Source: Laceyella sediminis (lineage in GTDB: Bacteria; Bacillota; Bacilli; Thermoactinomycetales; Thermoactinomycetaceae). From it: a stretch of 64,000 bases of DNA. The DNA lies in contig NZ_PVTZ01000003.1 of the NCBI RefSeq assembly GCF_003003125.1, forward strand, positions 62,001 through 126,000, read 5' to 3'. Shown here piece after piece: positions 38,155 to 46,542 of the stretch. The position numbers and the translations under genes were made by a program. Numbering within the stretch: the first letter of the stretch is position 1; the number at the start of each line of letters is the position of its first letter. Below the pieces are notes generated by a model. It was not told the origin of the DNA. It saw nothing but the letters and a program-made list of their open reading frames with translations, and ran no database searches.

Positions 38155-39291
38155 CTAACGCCGTTTCATATACATGTCAAACGCCCAGTGCAACATCGGT
38201 ATCACCGGGTAATCCCATTCGCCGACCATTTCGCACGCTTCGCCCCCAAAACCCATTTTGAAATGCAACAATTCAAAATTAGGGTGGTTCTCGTCCAACG
38301 TAGTGCTGATCCCACGGAAATCAAAGATGCGATCTCCCTGCTGATAGGCGTCTTGGATCATTTTCCAACGCAACAGATACGGAGAAGGCTCTTCCATTGT
38401 TTCGCTCAACCGGGCGTTATATAAATCCCAGGTGTGGCCGTCGACGCGCACAGCAAGCGATGTGCTCAACAGCTTGTCCCTCTTGCGGGCCAAATAAAGG
38501 CGAACGCGATAAGGGTCTTCCAATATCAACGTTTCAAACATTTTTTCAAAATAAGACACATCACGAACTTGCGATTTTTCGCGTTTTGCCGCTAAAGCCA
38601 GTAGCCGGTGAAATTCCGGCAAATCCCGCTCCGTGCCCAATTGAACGCGAATCCCGTCCCGCTCCGCATTCTGGATGCGGTTTTGCCAGTAAGGATGGAA
38701 CCCTTTATATACTTTTTCCAGTGTCTTGTTTTTCATGTTGAGCCGATACACAAACTGCGGTTGCACCGTTTCAAAACTATCTTCCACCACATGCTTCCGC
38801 CATCCCATGTCAGCCAATTCCTGCTGAACGTATTCTACCGCGTTGAACACCTGATCTGGCCGGATATCTGTCAACCGTCTCCCACGCAAACCGTGTGATT
38901 TGAATTCCTGGATGGATTGATTGATCGTATCACAAGACCATTTCCGGCGCACCAGCGGAGGGTCCATTTTGACGCTGAATACTTGCCTTTGTTTCAAATG
39001 ATTGAATAAGGGAGCGAACCATTCTTTCATCTTGCGGTCGGAAAACCAGTCGATAATCGGACCGCGAGGTATGTATGCCAAAAATTTATTCATGCCTGGC
39101 ACTTTGCGGTACAGCACAACCGCGCCGCCAACCATCTTGCCATCTTTGTTTACCCAGCCTAAGAAATCACTATTCCATTGCCACTCCCGCTTGAGATCAG
39201 CCCATGAAGGGTATTGCAAAAAATTGCGATAAGGTTGGGTTTTGACAAAATTGATATAGCGTTCACGATCAATTGCAACAATTTTCAACAT
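38155..39291 (-). CDS. FemAB-family peptidoglycan interpeptide/aminoacyl transferase
   Basis: A 378-residue protein of the FemX/FemA/MurM group, which use aminoacyl-tRNA to add amino acids to lipid II stem peptides. Two GNAT-like subdomains are joined by a coiled coil: NFLQYPSWADLKREWQWN near 23, VYRLNMKNKTLEKVYKGFHPYWQNRI (helix start near 185), and a C-terminal LYNARLSETMEEPSPYLLRWKMI. It lies between clpX and lonB, where Bacillus subtilis has no such gene. The ribosome binding site is GAGGTGAAAGGG. Amino acid specificity is not known. Confidence 0.85.
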   Translation of the reverse strand: MLKIVAIDRERYINFVKTQPYRNFLQYPSWADLKREWQWNSDFLGWVNKDGKMVGGAVVLYRKVPGMNKFLAYIPRGPIIDWFSDRKMKEWFAPLFNHLKQRQVFSVKMDPPLVRRKWSCDTINQSIQEFKSHGLRGRRLTDIRPDQVFNAVEYVQQELADMGWRKHVVEDSFETVQPQFVYRLNMKNKTLEKVYKGFHPYWQNRIQNAERDGIRVQLGTERDLPEFHRLLALAAKREKSQVRDVSYFEKMFETLILEDPYRVRLYLARKRDKLLSTSLAVRVDGHTWDLYNARLSETMEEPSPYLLRWKMIQDAYQQGDRIFDFRGISTTLDENHPNFELLHFKMGFGGEACEMVGEWDYPVIPMLHWAFDMYMKRR

Positions 39292-39400
39292 ATCCCTTTC
39301 ACCTCTTTCTTTATCGAAAAAGCAGCCCTACCCCACAAGCAGTAGAACCGCTCCATTGTCGAATGGAAACTCCTACATTTTAACATATCACGACTAAATG

Positions 39401-39431
39401 AAAAAAGCATCTGCCTTGGAAAAGCAGATGC
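39401..39431 (-). terminator. Terminator after clpX
   Basis: Eight-base stem GCATCTGC/GCAGATGC followed by U6 on the minus strand. Confidence 0.9.
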
Positions 39432-39451
39432 CAAATTTCGCGCTTTTATGG

Positions 39452-40720
39452 CTAAGCGGTTTCTTCTTGTTTGTTGTTGAGAACGTGCCCTTCTTTTGTC
39501 ATCAATTTTGGGGGCACACCATGGATCACCGTTTCTTTGGTAACCACGCACTTGATGACATCATCCCGGGACGGCAACTCAAACATGACATCAAGCATGA
39601 TCGACTCAATGATCGCTCTCAAGCCGCGCGCACCCGTTTTGCGTTTGATGGCCTCTTGAGCAATCGCCTCCAAGGCCTCCATCTCGAACTCCAACTCAAC
39701 ATTGTCCATTTCGAGCAGTTTTTGGTACTGCTTGACAAGAGCGTTTTTGGGCTCTGTCAAAATGCGCACCAATGCGGTTTCATCCAGCGGTTCCAAGGTG
39801 GAAATGACCGGCAGGCGACCGACGAATTCGGGAATCAATCCGAATTTCAACAGGTCTTCCGGCAGAACCATCCGCAAGAACTCGCCTGGCTTCATGGTGA
39901 CCGTTTGCGTATCCATGCCAAAACCGATCACTTTTTTGCCGATCCGGCGCTTAATGATGGTCTCCAATCCATCGAAAGCGCCACCGCAGATGAACAGGAT
40001 ATTGCTGGTGTCGATTTGGATGAACTCTTGATGCGGGTGTTTACGCCCGCCTTGCGGAGGCACGCTCGCAACAGTTCCTTCCAAAATCTTCAGCAGTGCT
40101 TGTTGCACCCCTTCTCCTGAAACATCACGGGTGATAGATGGGTTCTCCGATTTGCGGGCAACTTTGTCGATTTCATCGATATAAATGATGCCGCGCTCGG
40201 CCTTTTCAATATCGTAATCGGCAGCCTGTATCAGTTTGAGCAAAATGTTTTCCACATCTTCCCCAACATATCCCGCTTCCGTGAGTGAGGTTGCGTCGGC
40301 AATGGCGAAAGGAACATTCAAGATGCGAGCCAGCGTTTGGGCCAGCAAGGTTTTCCCGCTCCCCGTGGGACCCAGCATCATGATGTTGGATTTTTGCAAT
40401 TCTACCTCATCCGACTTGGCCGTATGTGAGTTGATGCGTTTGTAGTGGTTGTACACCGCGACGGACAGCGATTTTTTCGCATGTTCCTGGCCGATGACGT
40501 ATTGATCAAGGATTTGGCAAATCTCTTGCGGTTTGGGCAAGTTCGCCAAGTCGATATCCTCTTCGTTCCCCAGTTCTTCTTCAACTATTTCGTTGCACAG
40601 CTCAATGCACTCGTCACAGATGTAAACACCCGGACCTGCGACCAATTTGCGCACTTGATCTTGCGATTTGCCGCAGAAGGAACATTTGAGCTGCCCTTTT
40701 TCTTCGTTGAATTTGAACAT
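39452..40720 (-). CDS. clpX: ATP-dependent Clp protease ATP-binding subunit ClpX
   Basis: AAA+ unfoldase feeding ClpP. The 422-residue protein has the N-terminal zinc site CSFCGKSQ...CDECIELC, Walker [13 protein letters not shown] near 118, Walker [10 protein letters not shown] near 180, and sensor regions. The IGF loop that docks on ClpP is seen as IGFGMDTQ near 265. ATG at 40720 has GGGGTG seven bases before. It follows clpP by 16 bases and is the end of a tig-clpP-clpX cluster. Confidence 0.97.
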   Translation of the reverse strand: MFKFNEEKGQLKCSFCGKSQDQVRKLVAGPGVYICDECIELCNEIVEEELGNEEDIDLANLPKPQEICQILDQYVIGQEHAKKSLSVAVYNHYKRINSHTAKSDEVELQKSNIMMLGPTGSGKTLLAQTLARILNVPFAIADATSLTEAGYVGEDVENILLKLIQAADYDIEKAERGIIYIDEIDKVARKSENPSITRDVSGEGVQQALLKILEGTVASVPPQGGRKHPHQEFIQIDTSNILFICGGAFDGLETIIKRRIGKKVIGFGMDTQTVTMKPGEFLRMVLPEDLLKFGLIPEFVGRLPVISTLEPLDETALVRILTEPKNALVKQYQKLLEMDNVELEFEMEALEAIAQEAIKRKTGARGLRAIIESIMLDVMFELPSRDDVIKCVVTKETVIHGVPPKLMTKEGHVLNNKQEETA

Positions 40721-40736
40721 GTCTCTCACCCCTTTC

Positions 40737-41318
40737 CTAAGTCCGTGCCATCACCTGATCCACGAGGCCGTATTCTTTCGCTTCTTCGGCACTCATAAAG
40801 AAGTCACGATCTGTGTCGCGCGCAATCTTATCCAATGGCTGCCCAGTGCGTTCAGCCAGAATTTTGTTAAGTTGGTCTTTGGTGCGCAAAATCCAATCCG
40901 CGTGGATCTTTATGTCGGAAGCTTGCCCTCTGGCGCCACCCAGTGGTTGATGGATCATCACTTCACTGTTTGGCAGGGCATAACGTTTCCCTTTGGTTCC
41001 AGCCGCTAGCAGGAAAGCACCCATGCTAGCCGCCAGTCCCACACAAATGGTGGATACATCGGGCTGGATATGGTTTATGGTATCGTAGATAGCCAATCCA
41101 GCCGTCACGGAGCCGCCGGGAGAATTTATGTACAAATGAATGTCTTTTTCCGGGTCTTCTGCGCTGAGAAACAACAATTGGGCTACAACGAGATTTGCGA
41201 CGTTATCATCAATCGGACCGCTCAGAAAGATGATCCGGTCTTTCAATAGCCGGGAGTATATGTCGTACGCACGTTCGCCCCTGTTGGACTGCTCCACGAC
41301 CATTGGCACTAAAGGCAT
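40737..41318 (-). CDS. clpP: ATP-dependent Clp protease proteolytic subunit
   Basis: Serine protease forming the 14-mer chamber of ClpXP and ClpCP. The 193-residue protein has the catalytic Ser in [14 protein letters not shown] near residue 97, His in MIHQPLGG near 122, and Asp in [15 protein letters not shown] near 171. ATG at 41318 follows GAGGTG and matches the usual start [11 protein letters not shown]; the longer frame is discarded. In Bacillus subtilis clpP is away from tig-clpX, so this clustering is a distinguishing feature. Confidence 0.97.
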   Translation of the reverse strand: MPLVPMVVEQSNRGERAYDIYSRLLKDRIIFLSGPIDDNVANLVVAQLLFLSAEDPEKDIHLYINSPGGSVTAGLAIYDTINHIQPDVSTICVGLAASMGAFLLAAGTKGKRYALPNSEVMIHQPLGGARGQASDIKIHADWILRTKDQLNKILAERTGQPLDKIARDTDRDFFMSAEEAKEYGLVDQVMART

Positions 41319-41348
41319 AGGAAACACCTCATTTCGGAGTTTCAAATT

Positions 41349-41377
41349 TTAAAACAAGGCACGTAGTTTCACGTGCC
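41349..41377 (-). terminator. Hairpin after tig
   Basis: Seven-base stem GGCACGT/ACGTGCC, then TTGTTTTAAAATTT on the minus strand. Partial terminator before clpP. Confidence 0.6.
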
Positions 41378-41401
41378 CCGTTCCCTGACTCCCTATCACC
41401 A

Positions 41402-42694
41402 TTATGCCTTATTTTTACTTTGGGATACAAGTAGATCAATCGTTTTCTTAACGCGAAGTTGTTCTTTGACGGACTCCAGCGCGTTTTGCGCCTCCAAGAT
41501 ACGGCGAACTTCATCCGCCTCGCGGCTCATCTCTTTAGCCATTTCTTGGATTTCCTGTTCGATGTCTGCTTCAGTTACTTCGATGTTTTCCGCTTTGGCG
41601 ATCGCTTCCAACACCAAGTTGGCACGTACGCGTTTGCCTGCATCATCTTTGAATTGCGCTTTCAAAGCGTCTTTATCCTGACCCGTGAATTGGGCGTACA
41701 GATCCAAGTTAAGCCCTTGTTGCATCAGGCGTTGTTCAAATTGGTGCAACATGTTTTCGGCTTCATTTTCGATCATGACTTCCGGAATTTCCACTTCGGC
41801 TTTTTCCGAAGCCAGTTCTACCAATTCGTTACGGATATAGTTTTCTTTCTCTCTTGCCGCTCTTTCGTTCAGGTTTTTCTCGATGTCAGCTTTCAGCTCA
41901 GCCAATGTGTCAAATTCGCTCACATCTTGCGCGAATTCATCATCCAGCTCCGGCAGGTTGAGGCGCTTGATTTCATGCAATTTCACTTTGAAGGTGGCTG
42001 GTTTCCCTTTCAACTCTTCCGCATGGTACTCTTCCGGGAAAGTGACGTTAACGTCTTTCTCTTCGCCGACTTTCATGCCAACCAATTGGTCTTCAAATCC
42101 AGGGATGAATGTACCAGAACCTACTTCCAAGGTGTATCGCTCGGCTTTGCCCCCTTCAAAGGCTTTACCATCAACAAATCCTTCAAAGTCGATGATTACA
42201 CGGTCGCCGTTTTCCACTACGCCGTCTTCAATCGCTTCCAATTGGCCTTGTTGCTTGCGCATTCTCTCCAATTCAGCATCCACATCTTCCGGTTTGACGG
42301 AGAAATCTTTGTCTTCAACTTCCAGTCCTTTGTATTCGCCCAGAGTTACTTCTGGCTTCACCGTCACCGTCGCTTTGAAGATCAGAGGCAATCCTTTTTC
42401 CAATTGCTCGATGTCGATTTCCGGACGATCCACTGGCTCGATGCCGGTTTCGTTTACCGCTGCTTCATAAGCTTCCGGCAGCAGAATGTCCAACGCGTCT
42501 TGGTAGAGGGCTTCTACACCGAAACGCTTTTCAAAGATGGGACGTGGAACTTTCCCTTTGCGGAATCCTGGGATGTTTACTTGTTTCACGACTTTTTTAA
42601 ATGCTTGATCCAATGCTTCTGCCACTTTTTGTGCATCGGCTTCTACTGTAAGTACGCCTTTGTTTGTTTCTGTTTTTTCCCAACTTGCCTTCAT
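41402..42694 (-). CDS. tig: Trigger factor
   Basis: Ribosome-bound chaperone with peptidyl-prolyl isomerase activity. The 430-residue product has the ribosome-docking signature [17 protein letters not shown] near residue 43, the FKBP-type PPIase domain ([18 protein letters not shown] near 163 to 245), and a long helical C-terminal chaperone arm. GGAGGG precedes the ATG. First of the tig-clpP-clpX cluster, with its own extended -10 promoter. Confidence 0.97.
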   Translation of the reverse strand: MKASWEKTETNKGVLTVEADAQKVAEALDQAFKKVVKQVNIPGFRKGKVPRPIFEKRFGVEALYQDALDILLPEAYEAAVNETGIEPVDRPEIDIEQLEKGLPLIFKATVTVKPEVTLGEYKGLEVEDKDFSVKPEDVDAELERMRKQQGQLEAIEDGVVENGDRVIIDFEGFVDGKAFEGGKAERYTLEVGSGTFIPGFEDQLVGMKVGEEKDVNVTFPEEYHAEELKGKPATFKVKLHEIKRLNLPELDDEFAQDVSEFDTLAELKADIEKNLNERAAREKENYIRNELVELASEKAEVEIPEVMIENEAENMLHQFEQRLMQQGLNLDLYAQFTGQDKDALKAQFKDDAGKRVRANLVLEAIAKAENIEVTEADIEQEIQEMAKEMSREADEVRRILEAQNALESVKEQLRVKKTIDLLVSQSKNKA

Positions 42695-42775
42695 TAACTG
42701 TACCCTCCTGCAATCTATGAATGATTGACATCAGTCCGATTTCAAAGTAGTCAATAAAGCCACAATAACCCTTTC

Positions 42776-42803
42776 ATTATAACACAGCGCGCCCGCTTTG
42801 CAA
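42776..42803 (-). promoter_or_regulatory. Promoter of tig
   Basis: Minus strand: -35 TTGCAA (42798-42803), 16-base spacer, -10 TATAAT (42776-42781) with TG one base upstream (extended -10). The rest of the 280-base region to the next gene shows only the hairpin at 42953-42975. Confidence 0.72.
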
Positions 42804-42952
42804 GAAAACAACGTCAACAGGCGTAACCCCTTGGGCAAAGGGGGAGGAACAAGTTGTTATGTAGCCTTCTTGCCAACTTACTTTATGTTACTTCAGGAGC
42901 GTCGGGATGTAAAGGATGAACCAAGATATACCATGCCACGCCACAACCTGAT

Positions 42953-42975
42953 CCCGCTGGAAAAACGGCAGCGGG
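42953..42975 (-). terminator. Hairpin after the 179-residue gene
   Basis: Seven-base stem CCCGCTG/CAGCGGG just past the stop codon. There is no U-run, so termination strength is uncertain. Confidence 0.4.
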
Positions 42976-42978
42976 AGG

Positions 42979-43518
42979 TCAAGATCGCTTCGGCGCAAGG
43001 TTGATATGGACGATGTCCTCCGTGATCATCTCTTTCAAAAACTCCAAGACATCATCCACAATGTAGACAATCCCGCTCACCTCTTCGCTGCTCCATACCT
43101 TTTTCAGCCGCTTTCCATAACTGTTCAGATCCATGTGAAGTGATTCTAGCGCGGCCAATTCCTCTGCTGAGATGATTTCTTGGTAGCGTTTTCGCTCGAT
43201 GTGCTTGGCCACTTCATCTTTCAGCCCGATCAAATCCCGGTAAGCGTCATCCACATCGGTAATCGCCAGGAAATTGCCGATAATTTCTTTAATCACCGTG
43301 CCCAAGTGGAAACTCGGCACCTCAATCCCCGAATTTTGTAGCGTATGCTCTAATTCCACCGCGCCCTGCAACGCCTTCATTGCCTTCTGTTTGTTCGCCT
43401 CGATGTACTTTAACGACCACTCCAGCTTTTCAATCACCTGCTCGATCCGTCGCGTCCAGTCCGTGATATCCACAGCGCATTTCTCTTGCAAGTGCATTTT
43501 GTGCAAATGGCGGATCAT
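42979..43518 (-). CDS. Helical hypothetical protein, 179 residues
   Basis: Not a family I recognise. The product is mainly charged helix with likely coiled-coil segments (RRIEQVIEKLEWSLKYIEA, GLKDEVAKHIERKRYQEI) and no membrane segment or signal peptide, so it is cytoplasmic. AAGGAGG is placed eight to nine bases before the ATG, an excellent ribosome binding site. A candidate promoter TATGAT with a TG extension and a Fur-box-like sequence lie 55-85 bases upstream. It sits between the tig promoter and the short-transcript locus, transcribed alone. Confidence 0.75.
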   Translation of the reverse strand: MIRHLHKMHLQEKCAVDITDWTRRIEQVIEKLEWSLKYIEANKQKAMKALQGAVELEHTLQNSGIEVPSFHLGTVIKEIIGNFLAITDVDDAYRDLIGLKDEVAKHIERKRYQEIISAEELAALESLHMDLNSYGKRLKKVWSSEEVSGIVYIVDDVLEFLKEMITEDIVHINLAPKRS

Positions 43519-43581
43519 CCGTCAATCCTCCTTCCCGTTCAACATGCGACATTGGATAGTTATCCCTATCATATCAGTAAT

Positions 43582-43600
43582 CAGAATGATCTGCATTATC
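43582..43600 (-). promoter_or_regulatory. Fur-box-like sequence upstream of the 179-residue gene
   Basis: The minus-strand 19-mer beginning GATAATGCAG and ending ATCATTCTG matches 14 of 19 positions of the classic Fur box. It lies upstream of a possible -10 element for the 179-residue gene. Weak on its own, because 14/19 matches occur by chance in AT-rich spacers. Confidence 0.25.
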
Positions 43601-43705
43601 ATCTTGACTGGGGTGTGTCAGGCAAATCAAGTTAGTTGGGATGCCCTATTCATCAGACACGCCCCGAAAGTCCATCCTATCGTTATGCGAACACACGATG
43701 CTAGA

Positions 43706-43745
43706 ACGTAGAAACGCCTCCGTTTCACCGAAAACGAAGGCGTCT
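43706..43745. other. Intergenic hairpin between the 179-residue gene and the short-transcript locus
   Basis: Inverted repeat GCCTCCGTTT/AAACGAAGGC with a short loop, no U-tract in either direction. The surrounding 43519-43930 stretch holds no convincing gene. Confidence 0.3.
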
Positions 43746-43915
43746 GCTCACATTCGTCCTGCAAGCGTGAAAGTGACTCCACGTGCTTCGCTCCGCTTGC
43801 TCCCCTCTCATGTGACACTATGCACAAGCCAAGGCTGACCGTCACTGTCTTCATCGATCTATCTGATTCCACTCCATCCTCCTAAGACCGTTTTGCATCG
43901 TCTTCGCCCGCGCGC

Positions 43916-43945
43916 ATTCCATTTCCATCCAAATCATGTTATAAT
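43916..43945 (+). promoter_or_regulatory. Extended -10 promoter facing a nearby terminator
   Basis: Perfect -10 TATAAT at 43940-43945 with TG one base upstream, and a weak -35 TTCCAA at 43916-43921 (18-base spacer). The next plus-strand structure is an intrinsic terminator only 30 bases further. Confidence 0.6.
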
Positions 43946-43951
43946 AAGGGC

Positions 43952-43997
43952 AAACTAACATCGCATAGTTCAGAGCCGTTTTGTTGGCTCTTTTTTT
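43952..43997 (+). ncRNA. Possible very short (about 46-base) transcript
   Basis: Defined by the promoter at 43916-43945 and the terminator hairpin at 43972-43991. No ORF fits. It could be a small RNA, a truncated leader whose gene was lost, or an abortive unit that opposes read-through from the minus-strand pair. Prediction from signals only. Confidence 0.3.
43972..43997 (+). terminator. Terminator of the short plus-strand unit
   Basis: Stem AGAGCC/GGCTCT (43972-43991) with an eight-base loop, followed by T7. The U-run is on the plus strand, so it does not serve the minus-strand gene that ends at 43996. Confidence 0.8.
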
Positions 43998-44319
43998 ATT
44001 CCCTGCGTTCATAGCGACTCACCGTTATGGTCCCCACCTCAAGTTGCTGCACCTCGGCATGGTTAAATGGCGTACAACTCAACATTCGTCCCATCTCTTC
44101 CACATCATCAATCATCTGGGTACGCCAATAGCGGATCACACGTTTCTTTTGATCGTGACAGTGGGGACACTGATGAACTTGCCCCATTCTCGGCATGACC
44201 GTCTGGCAATGATGCCGCGTGACAAAACGGTCGCAGTCCTGGCAATATATACGGGACAAGTACAATCTCATCGTTTCGCAAAGCATTCCCTCACACCCAT
44301 TGTTAAGAGAATAGGTCAT
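43996..44319 (-). CDS. Small putative zinc-ribbon protein, unknown function
   Basis: A 107-residue product with two cysteine pairs, YCQDC and CPHCH, spaced about 25 residues, plus HHC between, giving a likely zinc ribbon. The remaining part is charged. Its start overlaps the preceding gene by 17 bases and has no ribosome binding site of its own, so translation is probably coupled; the internal ATG at 44286 is another possible start. I do not recognise the family. Both proteins of the pair are small and cytoplasmic. Confidence 0.6.
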   Translation of the reverse strand: MTYSLNNGCEGMLCETMRLYLSRIYCQDCDRFVTRHHCQTVMPRMGQVHQCPHCHDQKKRVIRYWRTQMIDDVEEMGRMLSCTPFNHAEVQQLEVGTITVSRYERRE

Positions 44320-44593
44320 AACAGCGGCCGGTCAACACATACTTGCCATCCTCCAACTCCGCACACACCAGATCGAGCATTGGAATCGCAATCTCACAAC
44401 CGGAGCGATCTTGCAAACGGACTACACTCAATTTGCTTGCCGGCTGATGTTGCACATCGCATGTTACCTCTCTCTCCTCCGCATCTGTCACTTCCACTTC
44501 CTCTGGAATCAGTTTTAATTCCATCAGTTGGCTTAACTCATAAAGGAAATGATTTACTTTATGGGCATTCCCCTTCACCGTGATCGATAGCAT
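44303..44593 (-). CDS. Small hypothetical protein coupled to the zinc-ribbon gene
   Basis: A 96-residue acidic protein (MLSITVKGNAHKVNHFLYEL start, then a Glu/Asp-rich segment and CEIAIPMLDLVCAELEDGKY) with no membrane segment. GGGAGGTGAAGGGAG just before the ATG makes it a strong translation start. It is the first of a two-gene unit, transcribed divergently from the HTH-TPR regulator out of an AT-rich region. No family is recognised; the alternating hydrophobic pattern suggests a small alpha/beta fold. Confidence 0.7.
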   Translation of the reverse strand: MLSITVKGNAHKVNHFLYELSQLMELKLIPEEVEVTDAEEREVTCDVQHQPASKLSVVRLQDRSGCEIAIPMLDLVCAELEDGKYVLTGRCYDLFS

Positions 44594-44639
44594 CTCCCTT
44601 CACCTCCCTCGATTTCAGCTCGAACCATTCTTTTTATAA

Positions 44640-44735
44640 ATGAATGGCTTATCTATATAAATTGTAATATAATTTAATATATTCATACAATACAAATTTG
44701 ATTTAATATCATTCCTTTAAATCATTTCTTTTTTC
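44640..44735. promoter_or_regulatory. AT-rich divergent promoter region
   Basis: About 95 bases very rich in A and T with several TATAAT-like hexamers on both strands, between the minus-strand pair and the regulator gene at 44884. Its composition contrasts sharply with the flanking GC-rich DNA. Probable control region for one or both directions. Confidence 0.45.
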
Positions 44736-44883
44736 ATTGGCACAAGCACGAAAGGGCGCCTTCTTCGCACCACTCTCCGCATTGATTTAAGCCGATTCCG
44801 TTAAATGAACACGCTCTCACTCGCCCTCGGCCTCCTTTCACAGCGGCACGCCGACCCATTACCAACAAAGCGAGGGAAAACGC

Positions 44884-46224
44884 ATGGTATATGGACTTGA
44901 CCCGCATGTTGTTCGTTACGTCATGCGCAAAGTGAGAAAAGAAAGCGGCTATCGTCAAGAGGACATCGCCGACGCCACCATGTCGTACGGCACCATTTCC
45001 AACATTGAACGCGGTGTGGGGAATGTGGATGTGAAAACCGTAACCAAATACCTCACCAAACTGGGACTTAATGAAGCGACACTGAAAAATTTGGTCAAAA
45101 AAGAGCTGGAACGCATGGAAGAACTCTCTTTTCAGCTTCAGTTGATCGAAGCCATGCTGGACAACAACAAACTGGTAGAACATGCCGAGCAATTGCTCAA
45201 AAGCATTGCCATTGAACGCTACCACCCCCTCGCCCCTTTTTACACATACTTGGAGGGGCGGTGTTTCCACGCGAAAAAGGCATACACCAAAGCCGAGAAG
45301 CATTACAAACTGGCAATCCGCTTAAACAACCAATACAAATTGTGCTCCAGAGACAACATCGTCTCCATCTGTTACAACGAATTAAGCATCTGCCACTATG
45401 TACAAAACAACATGAGCAAAGCCCTCCATTACGTGGAAAAGGGGCTGGACGCATATTCGGAGCGCAACGGCGGGCGGGATGTGAAACACCCCATGCTATG
45501 TAACAAAGCGCTTTATCTCCTGAACATGACCCGGTTCGAAGCAGCCAAACAAATCGTCGATGAGTTGTGGGCCAAGCGCTTTCACATCAGAAGCAGTTTA
45601 TATACTTTGCTCAATATTTACAAATATCGGGCCATCCTGTTGCGCAGAATGGAAAAATACAGCGAAGCCATCGAGATCTGCAAAGAAGGCATCAACATCG
45701 GCATCTGCAATAAAATCCAAAACCGCTATCTTGATATCATGAACATTTTGGGCAGTGTTTATCTGCTTCAAAAACAATGCGACAAAGCTGAAAACTGCTT
45801 CCAAATGGTGCTCAATTATGATTACGAACGCAATCATCCCCGTAGCCATATTGACGCCTTGATCTATCTATCCATCATTTATTCCCATGAAAAAAATTGG
45901 CCCAAAGCGGAACAGCACATCGACAGCGCGCTTCAGATCGCCCGGCGTGCCACCCGAAACCAATTGTCCAAAGCATTGATTGTCGCCGGTAACATCTACG
46001 CGGCGCAACACAAATTTGCGGAAGCGATTCCCTGCTATCAGGAGGCTGAGCAAGCCGCGCTTCAGGCAAACCTGCCAAAGCGTCAGTACACCGCATTATT
46101 GCAGATGGCCAAGTGCTTTGATAGTATGAAGGCAGAAACCGAATGGAAAGTCACGATCAAAAAACTTCTCAATCTTCAGCAAAAATTGAATTTACAAAGT
46201 GAGGAGGAAATTTATGAGGTATGA
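44884..46224 (+). CDS. HTH-TPR transcriptional regulator (RRNPP/PlcR-NprR type)
   Basis: A 446-residue regulator with an N-terminal helix-turn-helix of the Xre class (residues 10-65, GYRQEDIADATMSYGTISN then VKTVTKYLTKL) and about nine tetratricopeptide repeats filling the rest (for example FAEAIPCYQEAEQAALQA). This arrangement is that of peptide-sensing regulators such as PlcR, NprR and AimR, whose TPR groove binds a signalling peptide. No enzymatic domain is present. The start follows GCGAGGG. The 3' end overlaps a 23-codon ORF by 11 bases, a layout also known for some receptor/peptide pairs. Confidence 0.85.
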   Translation: MVYGLDPHVVRYVMRKVRKESGYRQEDIADATMSYGTISNIERGVGNVDVKTVTKYLTKLGLNEATLKNLVKKELERMEELSFQLQLIEAMLDNNKLVEHAEQLLKSIAIERYHPLAPFYTYLEGRCFHAKKAYTKAEKHYKLAIRLNNQYKLCSRDNIVSICYNELSICHYVQNNMSKALHYVEKGLDAYSERNGGRDVKHPMLCNKALYLLNMTRFEAAKQIVDELWAKRFHIRSSLYTLLNIYKYRAILLRRMEKYSEAIEICKEGINIGICNKIQNRYLDIMNILGSVYLLQKQCDKAENCFQMVLNYDYERNHPRSHIDALIYLSIIYSHEKNWPKAEQHIDSALQIARRATRNQLSKALIVAGNIYAAQHKFAEAIPCYQEAEQAALQANLPKRQYTALLQMAKCFDSMKAETEWKVTIKKLLNLQQKLNLQSEEEIYEV

Positions 46225-46285
46225 CATTTCCGCCTTAGTGCGCCTGCCAAGAGAAGACAACGATGACGAGCCGGATCGCCAATAA
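46214..46285 (+). CDS. 23-residue ORF overlapping the regulator 3' end (possible cognate peptide)
   Basis: The ORF starts inside the regulator gene, with AGGAGG placed five to six bases before ATG, and ends before a perfect 12-base terminator. The product starts MRYDISALVRLPRED and ends in an acidic Asp/Glu-rich tail. It has no hydrophobic export signal, so it does not look like a classical secreted pheromone precursor; it might act inside the cell or be exported otherwise. The strong ribosome binding site, overlap and terminator favour a real gene. Confidence 0.5.
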   Translation: MRYDISALVRLPREDNDDEPDRQ

Positions 46286-46305
46286 AACAAATTTCTGTGA
46301 CCGTG

Positions 46306-46350
46306 AAGCCATTTTCCCACTCGGTTGTATGGAAAATGGCTTATGTTTAT
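46306..46350 (+). terminator. Terminator of the regulator/small ORF unit
   Basis: Perfect 12-base stem AAGCCATTTTCC/GGAAAATGGCTT, then ATGTTTATTTA, 20 bases after the small ORF. Confidence 0.85.
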
Positions 46351-46434
46351 TTACAGACAAAAAAACCGCCCTTTAGGCAGCTTATCCGTTGTTTGATATT
46401 GATTCATGCTGGCACAACACCGACATGATGCATT

Positions 46435-46542
46435 ATGTATTTGGCGTATGCCGCTGATCGAAACCTGTATCCGTTCATCGCCTATACGAATGAACATGCC
46501 GTCGGTTTTAGACTTCAGAAAATTTTCCGGCCGTCATCCTGA
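46435..46542 (+). pseudogene. Possible relic of a GNAT-like acetyltransferase
   Basis: A 35-codon frame (LAYAADRNLYPFIAYTNE then HAVGFRLQKIF) resembles a middle part of the N-acetyltransferase fold, where Tyr/Phe-rich strands precede a VGF turn. It has no ribosome binding site and no upstream or downstream domain. It lies end-to-end with the minus-strand GNAT gene. Weak evidence; chance similarity is possible. Confidence 0.22.

Noticed and set aside
39398-40120. 240-codon plus-strand ORF opposite clpX
   Set aside because: Antisense shadow of a well-conserved gene; no RBS and no recognisable domain.
41319-41401. CtsR or CIRCE operator upstream of clpP
   Set aside because: No direct GGTCAAA heptad repeat and no TTAGCACTC inverted repeat is present.
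41459-42697. 412-codon plus-strand ORF opposite tig
   Set aside because: It is an antisense shadow of the trigger factor gene; composition is Phe/Gln/His-rich as expected of reverse reading, with no RBS.
42798-43004. 68-codon plus-strand ORF upstream of the tig promoter
   Set aside because: No RBS, low-complexity composition, and it runs into the end of the 179-residue gene on the other strand.
43627-43872. 81-codon minus-strand ORF upstream of the 179-residue gene
   Set aside because: No RBS, atypical composition, and an inverted repeat runs through it.
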